NCBI GenBank assembly: GCA_938029995.1
Contig: CALHGI010000258.1
Coordinates: 1 to 7,987 of the forward strand
Direction of reading: 5' to 3'
DNA from: an uncultured cyanobacterium
GTDB lineage: Bacteria; Cyanobacteriota; Cyanobacteriia; Phormidesmidales; Phormidesmidaceae
DNA: 7,987 nucleotides
The translations under genes were made by a program, and so were the position numbers. The notes beneath the pieces were generated by a model. That model saw only the letters and a program-made list of their open reading frames with translations. It did no database searches and was not told the DNA's origin. Positions 1 through 6,620 of this stretch are shown here, piece after piece; within the stretch, counting starts at the first letter, position 1, and the number at the start of each line of letters is the position of its first letter.

Positions 1-731
1 CTTTAGATCTTGAAGCACTCAACCAAACCTTACAGGGTATGGATGCCGCTGAGTTCGTTGCCTGGGGGGCCGATACCTTTGGGGAGACCCTGGTGATGAG
101 TACCAGCTTTGGCATTCAGTCGGCCGTTATGCTGCATCTGGTGACCCAGGTTGTGCCCAAGATTCCCGTCATCTGGGTGGATACGGGTTATTTGCCTGCG
201 GAGACCTATCGGTTTGCTGACGAACTGACCCAGCGGCTGAACCTCAACCTGCAGGTGTATCAATCGGCCATGAGCCCGGCGCGGATGGAAGCCTTGTATG
301 GACGGCTGTGGGATCAAAATAATGTGGAAGCCTTCAATCGTTACGACCAAATCCGCAAGGTTGAGCCGATGCAGCGAGCGCTCAAGGAACTGGGGGCCAA
401 TGCCTGGTTGGCTGGATTGCGGGCTAATCAGACCTCCCATCGTCAAAGCCTAGGCCGTATCGCCCAGCAAAATGATCTGTACAAACTGCATCCGATTTTG
501 GCTTGGCATTCACGGGATATATATCAGTATTTGACTAGCCATGGTTTGCCCTACCACCCATTCTTTGAGCAGGGCTACGTGTCCGTGGGGGATTGGCATT
601 CTAGTCGTCCGTTAACGGATGCTGATGATAATGAGCGCGACACCCGGTTTAAGGGGCTCAAGCAGGAATGTGGTTTACATCTGCCGCAGACCCAGGGGGA
701 AGCGGAGAGTTTGAATTCGAGTTCGTTGTAA
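1..731 (+). CDS. cysH: Phosphoadenylyl-sulfate (PAPS) reductase, 5'-truncated by window edge
   Basis: Reduces PAPS to sulfite with thioredoxin as electron donor, in cytoplasmic assimilatory sulfate reduction. The reading frame is open to the left edge: before the first ATG (position 39) it reads [12 protein letters not shown], which looks like normal N-terminal sequence, so the true start lies outside and ATG 39 is probably internal. Numbering from that Met, I see the nucleotide-binding loop [14 protein letters not shown] (21-34), [10 protein letters not shown] (47-56), RKVEPM (106-111), [10 protein letters not shown] (126-135), [15 protein letters not shown] (177-191) and the catalytic-cysteine motif ECGLH with Cys211. 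The cysteine pairs that hold the 4Fe-4S cluster of APS reductases are absent; the segment around RKVEP matches E. coli CysH instead. This argues for PAPS rather than APS as substrate. The stop codon at 729-731 is the first triplet of a 15-bp tandem repeat. The downstream neighbour lnt is unrelated in function. Confidence 0.93.
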   Translation, partial: LDLEALNQTLQGMDAAEFVAWGADTFGETLVMSTSFGIQSAVMLHLVTQVVPKIPVIWVDTGYLPAETYRFADELTQRLNLNLQVYQSAMSPARMEALYGRLWDQNNVEAFNRYDQIRKVEPMQRALKELGANAWLAGLRANQTSHRQSLGRIAQQNDLYKLHPILAWHSRDIYQYLTSHGLPYHPFFEQGYVSVGDWHSSRPLTDADDNERDTRFKGLKQECGLHLPQTQGEAESLNSSSL

Positions 732-776
732 TGCGGCTCAGGGTAACGCGGTTCAGACTAACGCGGCTCAGGCTAG
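729..776 (+). repeat. Three tandem 15-bp repeats starting at the cysH stop codon
   Basis: Units are 729-743, 744-758 and 759-773, consensus TAAYGCGGYTCAGRV, followed by TAG at 774. The units differ at only a few positions. Phased this way the first TAA is the cysH stop, and each later unit puts another stop in the same frame (744, 759, 774). No gene is coded here. The function is unknown; slippage of a short tandem repeat is the simplest origin. Confidence 0.8.
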
Positions 777-786
777 GGGGCAATAG

Positions 787-821
787 GCCCCACCTGCGGG
801 GCGCACCCATGGGCTGTGGGG
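787..821 (+). other. Nested GC-rich inverted repeats between cysH and lnt
   Basis: The segment contains GCCCC (787-791) facing GGGGC (798-802). In an alternative, larger fold CCCCAC (788-793) faces GTGGGG (816-821), with a CCCATGGG palindrome (806-813) inside. The two folds compete for the same bases. There is no following T-run, so a classical intrinsic terminator is not supported; it could end or pause cysH transcription, or be chance in GC-rich DNA. Confidence 0.3.
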
Positions 822-853
822 TATCTCTAGGGGAAATGGCATAGGGCGGTGGT

Positions 854-2386
854 ATGGCGATTTCTCCTCTGACTAAGCCTTTTGCCTTGGGGGCTAGTGA
901 TAATAGGGTCCTGGGGTTTTTGGGGCTGTTTCTGGCCGGGGTTTTGATGGGGCTATGGCCCGCTTGGCCCTTGGCCTGGGTGGCCTTGGTGCCCCTGTGG
1001 TGGGTCATTCATCGGGGCACTGGGCTGCGGCAAAGTATGGGGTGTGCCCTGGTGTGGGGGGTGGGGTATAACGGGGCCATGTTGACCTGGGTGTTGCATC
1101 TGCATCCGTTGACCTGGTTGGGGGTGCCTTGGTTGGGGAGCATTGCGATCGCAACCGCCGCCTATGGCTTTGTCACCTTTTGGGGGGCGGGCATCGTCGT
1201 TGCCTGGGCCATGGCTATGGCAGCCCTGCCGCAAATAACATCCTTGGGGCCGCTCGGTCGAGTGTTGGTGGGTACGGCCCTGTGGTGTGGCATGGAGGCC
1301 CTGTGGAGCTGTGGCCCCCTCTATGGAACGTCCCTCGCCATTACCCAGAGCCCCGGCAATTTGGTGATTGCGCATTTGGCTCGCCTATCGGGGGATTTAA
1401 CCATTACGGTGGCCATTGTGGCGGTGAATGGGGTGCTGGCCTTGGCGCTCCATTCCCAGGCTCGGCGCTGGTTGGTGATGGCGGTGGGGGTATTTGCGAT
1501 CGCCCATCTCCTTGGCTGGGGACTGTATCAACAGCCGCTCCAGGACTCACCGGACAATGCCATTAAGGTGGGTCTGATCCAGGGCAATATCCCCAGCCGA
1601 GAAAAGCTAACCTATCGGGGGGTACGCCGCGCTGAAGAGATATACCGCAACAACTATCGGCTCTTGGCGCAGCAGGGGGCCGATGCGGTCCTGACTCCGG
1701 AGGGAGCCATCCCTAAACTATGGCAACCAGAGACCAGTCTCTTTGGGGACGTGGTGCAGGAAACGGGTATTCCCCTATGGCTGGGGACATTTACCATGGT
1801 CCCCCAGGATCAACGCCATATTCACCAGAGTTTAGTGGAGATTACCCCCAGGGGCACAACCCAGTACAACAAAATCAAGCTGGTGCCCCTGGGGGAATAT
1901 ATCCCCCTACAGTCCCTATTGGGCGATGTGATTTCTAGGCTTTCACCCATTAGCCCCGACATGGTGCCGGGGCGACCCGCCCAGCGGTTTGACACAGCCC
2001 TAGGCCCAGCCGCTGCGGGCATTTGTTACGACTCAGCCTATGGCTGGATTTTTCGGCAGCAGGTGGCCCAGGGGGGGGCGTTCATTATTACAGCGTCTAA
2101 TAATGATCCCTATCCCCCCAGGATGATGAAGCAGCACCATGGCCACGATGTGCTGCAAGCAATTGCAACGGATCGGTGGACGGCACGGAGCACCAACACA
2201 GGAGTATCGGCGGTGGTGAATCCCCATGGTCAAACCCAGTGGCAGTCAGCGCCCAACGCCTATGCCACTCATTTGGCCACTATGTATCGACGGCATACAG
2301 AAACCTTGTATGTGAGATGGGGCAATTGGTTGGTGCCATTGTTATTGTTAGGTAGTCTTTGGGTCATACAGCAGAGGCGATCCTAA
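854..2386 (+). CDS. lnt: Apolipoprotein N-acyltransferase
   Basis: Transfers an acyl chain from phospholipid to the amino group of the N-terminal diacylglyceryl-cysteine of lipoproteins, the last step of lipoprotein maturation at the outer face of the cytoplasmic membrane. The protein has 510 residues, normal for the family. Residues about 18-220 are a series of hydrophobic, Trp/Leu/Gly-rich membrane segments, residues about 237-470 form the nitrilase-like (C-N hydrolase) domain, and a final membrane helix lies at about 489-505. The catalytic triad is visible: Glu283 in TPEG, Lys340 in YNKIKLVPLGEYIP and Cys391 in GICYDSAYG. SNNDPY (415-420) and RSTNTGVSAVV (445-455) are also family motifs. 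ATG 854 is the only sensible start because an in-frame TAG lies at 842-844; only a weak AGGG precedes it. Glycine codons are mostly GGG and the coding strand is strongly G-rich, unlike the other genes here. cysH lies 122 bp upstream; co-transcription is possible but not shown. Confidence 0.95.
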   Translation: MAISPLTKPFALGASDNRVLGFLGLFLAGVLMGLWPAWPLAWVALVPLWWVIHRGTGLRQSMGCALVWGVGYNGAMLTWVLHLHPLTWLGVPWLGSIAIATAAYGFVTFWGAGIVVAWAMAMAALPQITSLGPLGRVLVGTALWCGMEALWSCGPLYGTSLAITQSPGNLVIAHLARLSGDLTITVAIVAVNGVLALALHSQARRWLVMAVGVFAIAHLLGWGLYQQPLQDSPDNAIKVGLIQGNIPSREKLTYRGVRRAEEIYRNNYRLLAQQGADAVLTPEGAIPKLWQPETSLFGDVVQETGIPLWLGTFTMVPQDQRHIHQSLVEITPRGTTQYNKIKLVPLGEYIPLQSLLGDVISRLSPISPDMVPGRPAQRFDTALGPAAAGICYDSAYGWIFRQQVAQGGAFIITASNNDPYPPRMMKQHHGHDVLQAIATDRWTARSTNTGVSAVVNPHGQTQWQSAPNAYATHLATMYRRHTETLYVRWGNWLVPLLLLGSLWVIQQRRS

Positions 2387-2392
2387 GCCCGA

Positions 2393-2436
2393 GCCCATGG
2401 TGGATATGGTCCGTCAGGTTAGTCCATCCCATGGGC
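2393..2436 (+). repeat. Imperfect inverted repeat A downstream of lnt
   Basis: GCCCATGG (2393-2400) is the exact reverse complement of CCATGGGC (2429-2436). The stem can extend inward with TGGA (2401-2404) against TCCA (2423-2426), leaving a two-base bulge. It starts 7 bp after the lnt stop codon, where a terminator would be expected, but no T-run follows. The left arm of inverted repeat B lies in its loop. Confidence 0.6.
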
Positions 2437-2474
2437 CTCTCTAAACGTGTTAACTTTCAACAGCTAACCTGACG
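2412..2474 (+). repeat. Perfect 11-bp inverted repeat B
   Basis: CGTCAGGTTAG (2412-2422) is the exact reverse complement of CTAACCTGACG (2464-2474), with 41 bp between the arms. The left arm is inside the loop of repeat A and the right arm touches hairpin C. As RNA, A and B together would make an H-type pseudoknot. As DNA it could be a site for a dimeric protein or the ends of a small palindromic element. Confidence 0.65.
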
Positions 2475-2499
2475 CGCAAATGGCCTCATACATTTGCGC
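2474..2499 (+). other. Perfect 9-bp hairpin C
   Basis: GCGCAAATG (2474-2482) and CATTTGCGC (2491-2499) pair perfectly around an 8-nt loop (GCCTCATA). The structure should be stable in RNA on either strand. It is followed by CATACAGTGCC, not by T residues, so a rho-independent terminator is not clearly supported. It may still be a transcript-end stabiliser or a regulatory stem. Confidence 0.65.
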
Positions 2500-2548
2500 C
2501 ATACAGTGCCCTAAATTTCCTGTCCATCCTGAGCACTACCGTCCGATT

Positions 2549-2577
2549 TTGGATGATGTTAAACGAGTGCATATCTT
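2549..2577 (+). promoter_or_regulatory. Weak sigma70-like promoter candidate before the first RluA gene
   Basis: TTGGAT (2549-2554) and TATCTT (2572-2577) are 17 bp apart. They match the consensus boxes at 3 of 6 and 4 of 6 positions. Initiation about 7 bp downstream would leave only a few bases before ATG 2590, an almost leaderless transcript, which would fit the missing Shine-Dalgarno sequence. The match is weak and could be chance. Confidence 0.2.
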
Positions 2578-2589
2578 AGACCATCTGCT

Positions 2590-4125
2590 ATGGAATTACC
2601 CCGGACCCGCGAAATAGAGGCCATTGCTAAGGAGCTGATGCAACAATTGGAGGAATCTCCTCAACAGCCATCCACCGATACCTTGTATGGCGTACTCCTG
2701 GCCAAAACTGCGACCGGCGAACAGAAAATACTGAGGGGCTTCTCGGGCCTATCGAATGGCCAGGGGCGGGTGCCGGGGTGGGTGCCTCCGATCGCAGTTT
2801 CGGTGCAGATGTCCTTGGTTGAACCCAAAGTTTTGACAACGCTGAATCAGCTAAAAGCAAAGATTGTCAGCCTCAGCCAGATCCCGGAACGGCCTGTATA
2901 TGAAAGGATATCTAGGCGGTATGACCGCCGATTGGACCAGCTAGCCCTCGAGCATCGACAGAAAAAGCAAGCGCGCGATCGCAGCCGCACCCACTACAGA
3001 AATACCCTACAGGGCGATCCCCTCACCCAAGCCCTGCAAGCGCTAAACCAGGAAAGTCAACAAGATACCCTCGAATATCGCAAACTCAAGCAGGCGCACC
3101 ATCAGGTCCTGGCGCCCTTAATCACCAAAATCACCCAAGCCGATCAAACGATCAAACAACTGAAGCAACGGTACATTGGCCTGTCTAAGAAGTGGCAGCA
3201 GCAGATGCAAATCGCCTATGGCGCTGAACGGCTGGGGGAAGACCATCGGTTGGATTTAACGGCCTGGGTCGACTACCTGGGTAACGTTCCCCTCGATATT
3301 TGCCAGCGAGCCGACGCTAAATTGCTGCACTATGCGGCGAGCCATCGTCTACAACCCCTGGCCATGGCGGAGTTTTGGTGGGGCTATCCCCAAGTGAAAT
3401 TTCATCCAGAAGATTTCTACGACGCCTCTCCAGAAGAGTGGACATTGCTAAGACAAATTTCGACAGTGTCTGCACCCGCGTTACCTGATTCCACCGCCCC
3501 GTTGCCGATTCTCTACCAGGACAATGCCCTCATTGTGGTGGATAAACCCCCAGGGCTGCTATCGGTGCCTGGACGGCGATACCATTTGCAAGATAGCGTG
3601 CTCAGTCGCCTGCGCTATCAGCTACCAGCCCATAATTTCTTGCAGGTGGTGCACCGGCTTGACCAGGCCACATCGGGCATTTTAGTGCTAGCAAAATCTG
3701 CCGATGCTCACAAAGCCCTAGGGCAGCAGTTTGCCCAGCACCAGGTACACAAAACCTACGAAGCCATCTTGAGTCGGCCCATTCCTAAGGGGGCTGGCAC
3801 CATTGACCTGCCCCTGTGGGGCGATCCTGCGGAACGGCCTAGGCAATCAGTCAATCTGGAACAGGGAAAACCCAGCATGACCCATTTTCAGATGTTGCAA
3901 ACCGGCCAACAGCCTAGGGTTAAATTTCTGCCGCAAACCGGGCGCACCCACCAGCTTCGGGTCCATGCAGCCCATCCCCAGGGGCTAGATTCGCCCATTC
4001 TGGGGGACTCGCTATATGGGCAGCCCCACCAGGAAAAGCGTTTGCTGTTGCATGCTACGTCCCTAGAGTTTATTCATCCGGTCACACAAGAGCCATTGAC
4101 GTTCAAGAGCGATGCGCCCTTCTAA
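2590..4125 (+). CDS. Two-domain RluA-family RNA pseudouridine synthase
   Basis: Predicted to isomerise uridine to pseudouridine in rRNA or tRNA; the target cannot be read from the sequence. Residues about 300-511 are the catalytic domain: ILYQDNALIVVDKPPG (307-322), HRLDQATSG with the catalytic Asp358, GRTHQLRVH (451-459) and GDSLYG (472-477). Residues 1-290 are an extra domain. It starts with LPRTREIEAIAKELMQQL, continues with YGVLLAKTATGE and GWVPPI, then a charged probable coiled coil (about 100-205) and AMAEFWWG (258-265). I remember this arrangement from longer RluA-like proteins. Those usually have about 25-30 more N-terminal residues and cysteine pairs around AMAEFWWG; here both are missing (FYDASPEEW stands where I expect FYPACxxKC). 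ATG 2590 is the first start after an in-frame TAA at 2560, and no other upstream frame supplies the missing part. There is no Shine-Dalgarno sequence. It converges on the SWIM gene, 38 bp away, with no clear terminator between them. Confidence 0.88.
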   Translation: MELPRTREIEAIAKELMQQLEESPQQPSTDTLYGVLLAKTATGEQKILRGFSGLSNGQGRVPGWVPPIAVSVQMSLVEPKVLTTLNQLKAKIVSLSQIPERPVYERISRRYDRRLDQLALEHRQKKQARDRSRTHYRNTLQGDPLTQALQALNQESQQDTLEYRKLKQAHHQVLAPLITKITQADQTIKQLKQRYIGLSKKWQQQMQIAYGAERLGEDHRLDLTAWVDYLGNVPLDICQRADAKLLHYAASHRLQPLAMAEFWWGYPQVKFHPEDFYDASPEEWTLLRQISTVSAPALPDSTAPLPILYQDNALIVVDKPPGLLSVPGRRYHLQDSVLSRLRYQLPAHNFLQVVHRLDQATSGILVLAKSADAHKALGQQFAQHQVHKTYEAILSRPIPKGAGTIDLPLWGDPAERPRQSVNLEQGKPSMTHFQMLQTGQQPRVKFLPQTGRTHQLRVHAAHPQGLDSPILGDSLYGQPHQEKRLLLHATSLEFIHPVTQEPLTFKSDAPF

Positions 4126-4163
4126 ATGCGGACACCACTGTCTATTGGTCAACCGATTGATTT

Positions 4164-4991
4164 CTAACTCAAGGCAGACATCATTGCTTGTTGGGCGACG
4201 CTTTGATACAGGCTGGTGAAATGTGTCCTCAGCACTTGGGCATCGCTGGCGGGTAGGGGCATGGGGCCGAGTAAATCCAATACGGTTTGATCGGCGGGGA
4301 TAATCACCACGAGGGAGGAATCTAGGTCATCCTCGTACTGCCAAAAGTTTGCTAAATCTAGGGTTTGGGCCTTGGGCTCGGGGGCAACAAAAACCTCTTC
4401 GGCATCTTCGGCAACGGCTTCGACCGGATTCTCTTCTACCTGTAGTTTTCTCTTTTCGCGGATGGCTTCAATGATTTGTTCTTTGGTGCGGCCCCGTAGC
4501 TGGAAGAGAACAAAGGGGTCTTCTCGGAAAAAGTCGGCTAGCTGGTAGTAGACGGCCGCAATGTGTTTACAGGGATTTTTGGGGTCGGGGCAGTTGCATT
4601 TGGAATGCACGTCCGCCAGGGTAAAGGGAAACAGGCTTAGCCCATTGGAGGTAAATACATTTTCAATGTCTGTGGGCATTTCACCCGCCAGTAGCTGGGC
4701 TGAATAAATCGCTTTTTGGGAGAGGGTGTCGATGACAAAGCTCCAGTCTTCATCGGCAAAGCGATCAATCCAAATGGATAGCTGATAAGGGTCTGCCGCC
4801 GTACCTTGGACTGAGGAAAAGACCTTAGATTCTTTGAAATCTAATTTGAGGATGTGGCCTTCGCGGGCATAGCGACGGCCCCGTTCTAGGCGTTTTTTGA
4901 ATCGGTAGGAGTTGAGCAGGTCCACCCATTGGAGCACCCACCAGGCTTCTGATTCTGATTCGTAGGGGTTGTTGGCTTGGTAGGAGGTCAT
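4164..4991 (-). CDS. SWIM zinc-finger protein
   Basis: A 275-residue soluble protein with a SWIM zinc finger, CxCx(6)CxH: Cys132, Cys134, Cys141 and His143 in KCNCPDPKNPCKHIAAVYY. SWIM fingers bind zinc and mediate DNA or protein contacts. The N-terminal part has WWVLQWVDLLNSYRFKKRLERG (17-38) and RRYAREGHILKLDF, typical of the region before the finger in bacterial SWIM proteins. After the finger come a hydrophobic/aromatic stretch (LADFFREDPFVLFQLRGRT, 151-169), a charged probable helix (170-183), an acidic Glu/Ala-rich linker (186-206) and a C-terminal part of unknown role. In bacteria such proteins often sit beside a SNF2/Rad54-type helicase gene; none is in this window. The start at 4991 directly follows six C residues in the mRNA sense, with no Shine-Dalgarno sequence. 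The 129-bp gap to the upstream aspartase gene holds a G-rich tract and a tandem repeat. Partner and exact function are unknown. Confidence 0.85.
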   Translation of the reverse strand: MTSYQANNPYESESEAWWVLQWVDLLNSYRFKKRLERGRRYAREGHILKLDFKESKVFSSVQGTAADPYQLSIWIDRFADEDWSFVIDTLSQKAIYSAQLLAGEMPTDIENVFTSNGLSLFPFTLADVHSKCNCPDPKNPCKHIAAVYYQLADFFREDPFVLFQLRGRTKEQIIEAIREKRKLQVEENPVEAVAEDAEEVFVAPEPKAQTLDLANFWQYEDDLDSSLVVIIPADQTVLDLLGPMPLPASDAQVLRTHFTSLYQSVAQQAMMSALS

Positions 4992-5037
4992 GGGGGGTGT
5001 GGGTGGAGGGTGACTTGTGCTGGAGGGGGACGGGGGG
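4992..5037 (+). other. G-rich tract (C-rich in the mRNA) directly upstream of the SWIM start
   Basis: On the plus strand there are five G-runs of three or more: 4992-4997, 5001-5003, 5008-5010, 5025-5029 and 5032-5037, with one long 14-nt gap. A G-quadruplex with one long loop is conceivable on this strand, which is the template for the SWIM gene. In the transcript the same stretch is C-rich and gives a leader without a Shine-Dalgarno sequence. Confidence 0.4.
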
Positions 5038-5064
5038 AGCCGTTGTCCCGTTGAACCCCGTCTG

Positions 5065-5100
5065 TTGGTTGAGTCTTTGGTTGAGTCTTTAGTTGAGCCT
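5065..5100. repeat. Three tandem 12-bp repeats between the aspartase and SWIM genes
   Basis: Units TTGGTTGAGTCT (5065-5076), the same sequence again (5077-5088) and TTAGTTGAGCCT (5089-5100), followed by six more T. The first two are identical and the third differs at two positions. Read in the transcript direction the unit is AGACTCAACCAA. It starts about 20 bp after the aspartase stop codon. No hairpin or known operator is recognised. Confidence 0.8.
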
Positions 5101-5120
5101 TTTTTTCTGCCGAGCAGGGC

Positions 5121-6524
5121 TTAATTGGGGATTTGGCTCATTTTTTCCAAGTCGAGTACTTCGTTTAGTTTATCTTCGGGCATCAGGTTTTTTTCTAATA
5201 CGAGCTGACGTAGGGATTTGCCGGTTTCTAAGGATTCTTTGGCGAGGTTGGCGGCGTTGAGGTAGCCGATGTGGGTGTTGAGGGCGGTGACGAGGGCCAG
5301 ACTGCCTTCGGCAAATTCGCGGCAGCGTTCGGGGCGGGCGGTGATACCGGCCAAACAGCGTTGGTCTAGGGACTGTATTGTATGGCCCAGGATTTCGATG
5401 CTGTGGATTAGGTCGTAGGCAATCAGGGGCATCATCACATTTAGCTCTAGCTGGCCTGCTTGGGCTGCGTAGGCGATGGCCTGATCGTACCCCATGACTT
5501 GGAAGCAGACCATGGAGGTCATTTCGGCCATGACGGGGTTATATTTCCCTGGCATGATGGAGGAACCGGGCTGGACGGGGGGGAGCTGGATTTCCTTGAG
5601 GCCGGTTTTGGGGCCGGAGTCTAGCAGCCGCAGGTCGTGGGAAATTTTGACTAGGTCTTGGGCCAGGTTACGCAGGGCGCTGGATACGGCAACGAAGGGG
5701 GCCATACTTTGCATGGCGGCCATGGGGTGGGGGGCACTGGTGAGGGGTTGGCCGGTGAACCCGGCTAGGAGTTCGGCGGCCCGATGGCGATAGCTGGGGT
5801 GGGTGTTGAGGCCGGTGCCGGTGGCGCTGCCGCCAAGGCCCAGCACGCAGAGATCTTGGGCGGCGGTGCGTAGGCGGCGTAGGTGGTCGGTCAGAATGAC
5901 TTGCCAGGCGCGGAAGCTTTCCCCTAGGCGAATGGGGACGGCGTCCTGCATGTGGGTGCGGCCCGAACGGACGATGTCGTGGAATTCGGTGGCTTTGGTT
6001 TGGAGGGTTGCGATCGCACCTTCCACCGCTGGATATAGGGTATGTTCCAACGCCAGCAACCCGCCCACCCGGATGGCGGTGGGAATGACATCATTGGTGG
6101 ACTGGCCATAGTTCACGTGGTCGTTGGGGCTCACCCGACCGTAGTTGCCCTTCTCATCTCCCAATAGCTCCAGGGCTCGGTTGGCCAACACCTCATTGAT
6201 GTTCATGTGGTGGGAGGTGCCTGCCCCGGCCTGGTAGACATCCACAATAAACTGGTCCCGCAGCTGGCCCTTGAGGATTTCATCGGCGGCGCTAACGATG
6301 GCCTGGGACAGGTCTAGGGGGATGCAGGCGAGTTCACCGTTTGCGATCGCAGCCGCCTTTTTAATCAACAAGCAAGCATCCACGTAAGTGGGCAACGGCT
6401 TTAGGCCACTGATGGGAAAATTCTCCACCGCCCGCAGGGTTTGAATACCGTAATAGGCTGCCGAGGGAATGGCTTTTTCCCCCATGGAGTCTTTCTCAAT
6501 GCGGCATTGGGTGGCATTAGTCAT
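5121..6524 (-). CDS. aspA: Aspartate ammonia-lyase (aspartase/fumarase superfamily)
   Basis: Probably the reversible deamination of L-aspartate to fumarate and ammonia, by a cytoplasmic homotetramer. The length of 467 residues is normal. The fumarate-lyase signature GSSIMPGKYN is at 320-329, with the probable catalytic base Ser321 and ligands Lys327 and Asn329. Other active-site segments are GAGTS (100-104), QSTND (141-145) and GRTH (188-191). Features favouring aspartase over class II fumarase (FumC) are YYGIQTLRAVENFPISG (24-40), GAGTS rather than GSGTQ, and QSTND rather than QSSND. Unusual residues are His106 (TSHHMN, where both E. coli AspA and B. subtilis FumC have Asn) and Tyr328 in place of the usual Val. 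Fumarase or another C4-lyase activity cannot be excluded. ATG 6524 fits the family N-terminus; there is no clear Shine-Dalgarno sequence. A plausible promoter lies 34-62 bp upstream, so it is probably transcribed apart from the RluA gene that ends 96 bp before it. Confidence 0.85.
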   Translation of the reverse strand: MTNATQCRIEKDSMGEKAIPSAAYYGIQTLRAVENFPISGLKPLPTYVDACLLIKKAAAIANGELACIPLDLSQAIVSAADEILKGQLRDQFIVDVYQAGAGTSHHMNINEVLANRALELLGDEKGNYGRVSPNDHVNYGQSTNDVIPTAIRVGGLLALEHTLYPAVEGAIATLQTKATEFHDIVRSGRTHMQDAVPIRLGESFRAWQVILTDHLRRLRTAAQDLCVLGLGGSATGTGLNTHPSYRHRAAELLAGFTGQPLTSAPHPMAAMQSMAPFVAVSSALRNLAQDLVKISHDLRLLDSGPKTGLKEIQLPPVQPGSSIMPGKYNPVMAEMTSMVCFQVMGYDQAIAYAAQAGQLELNVMMPLIAYDLIHSIEILGHTIQSLDQRCLAGITARPERCREFAEGSLALVTALNTHIGYLNAANLAKESLETGKSLRQLVLEKNLMPEDKLNEVLDLEKMSQIPN

Positions 6525-6557
6525 CGTCTACGTTTTACTAGGACAGTAAGCCTAATG

Positions 6558-6586
6558 ATATTAGCGGCAGATAGAACCGCTGCCCA
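6558..6586 (-). promoter_or_regulatory. Sigma70-like promoter candidate for the aspartase gene
   Basis: On the minus strand TGGGCA (6586-6581, 4 of 6 matches to the -35 box) is followed after 17 bp by TAATAT (6563-6558, a good -10 box). Transcription would start near 6551 and leave a leader of about 27 nt before ATG 6524. The same stretch has competing short inverted repeats (AGCGG/CCGCT and GGCAG/CTGCC at about 6563-6584) that could also serve the end of the upstream gene. This is inference from consensus only. Confidence 0.35.
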
Positions 6587-6620
6587 TCCCCACGATCTGA
6601 ATTGGGAATCCCGCCCGGAT

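Noticed and set aside
953..1566. Long open frames overlapping lnt on both strands
   Set aside because: They lie inside lnt, whose frame shows an intact catalytic triad and membrane segments. Their composition (Gly/His/Pro-rich) is typical of shadow frames in GC-rich DNA.
2480..2617. Small ORF of 45 codons (begins MASYICAIQCPKF) in the lnt/RluA gap
   Set aside because: Its ATG lies inside hairpin C, there is no ribosome binding site, it runs over the RluA start in another frame, and I recognise no family. It also does not resemble the missing N-terminus of the RluA protein.
4126..4163. Possible bidirectional terminator between the converging genes (GACA/TGTC at 4131-4142; ATTGGT/ACCGAT)
   Set aside because: The stems are only 4-6 bp, one has a 2-nt loop that cannot form, and no T-run follows on either strand.
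5494..6111. Rightward open frames overlapping the aspartase gene
   Set aside because: They are Arg/Ser/Trp-rich shadow translations opposite a well-conserved enzyme gene, with no recognisable motifs.
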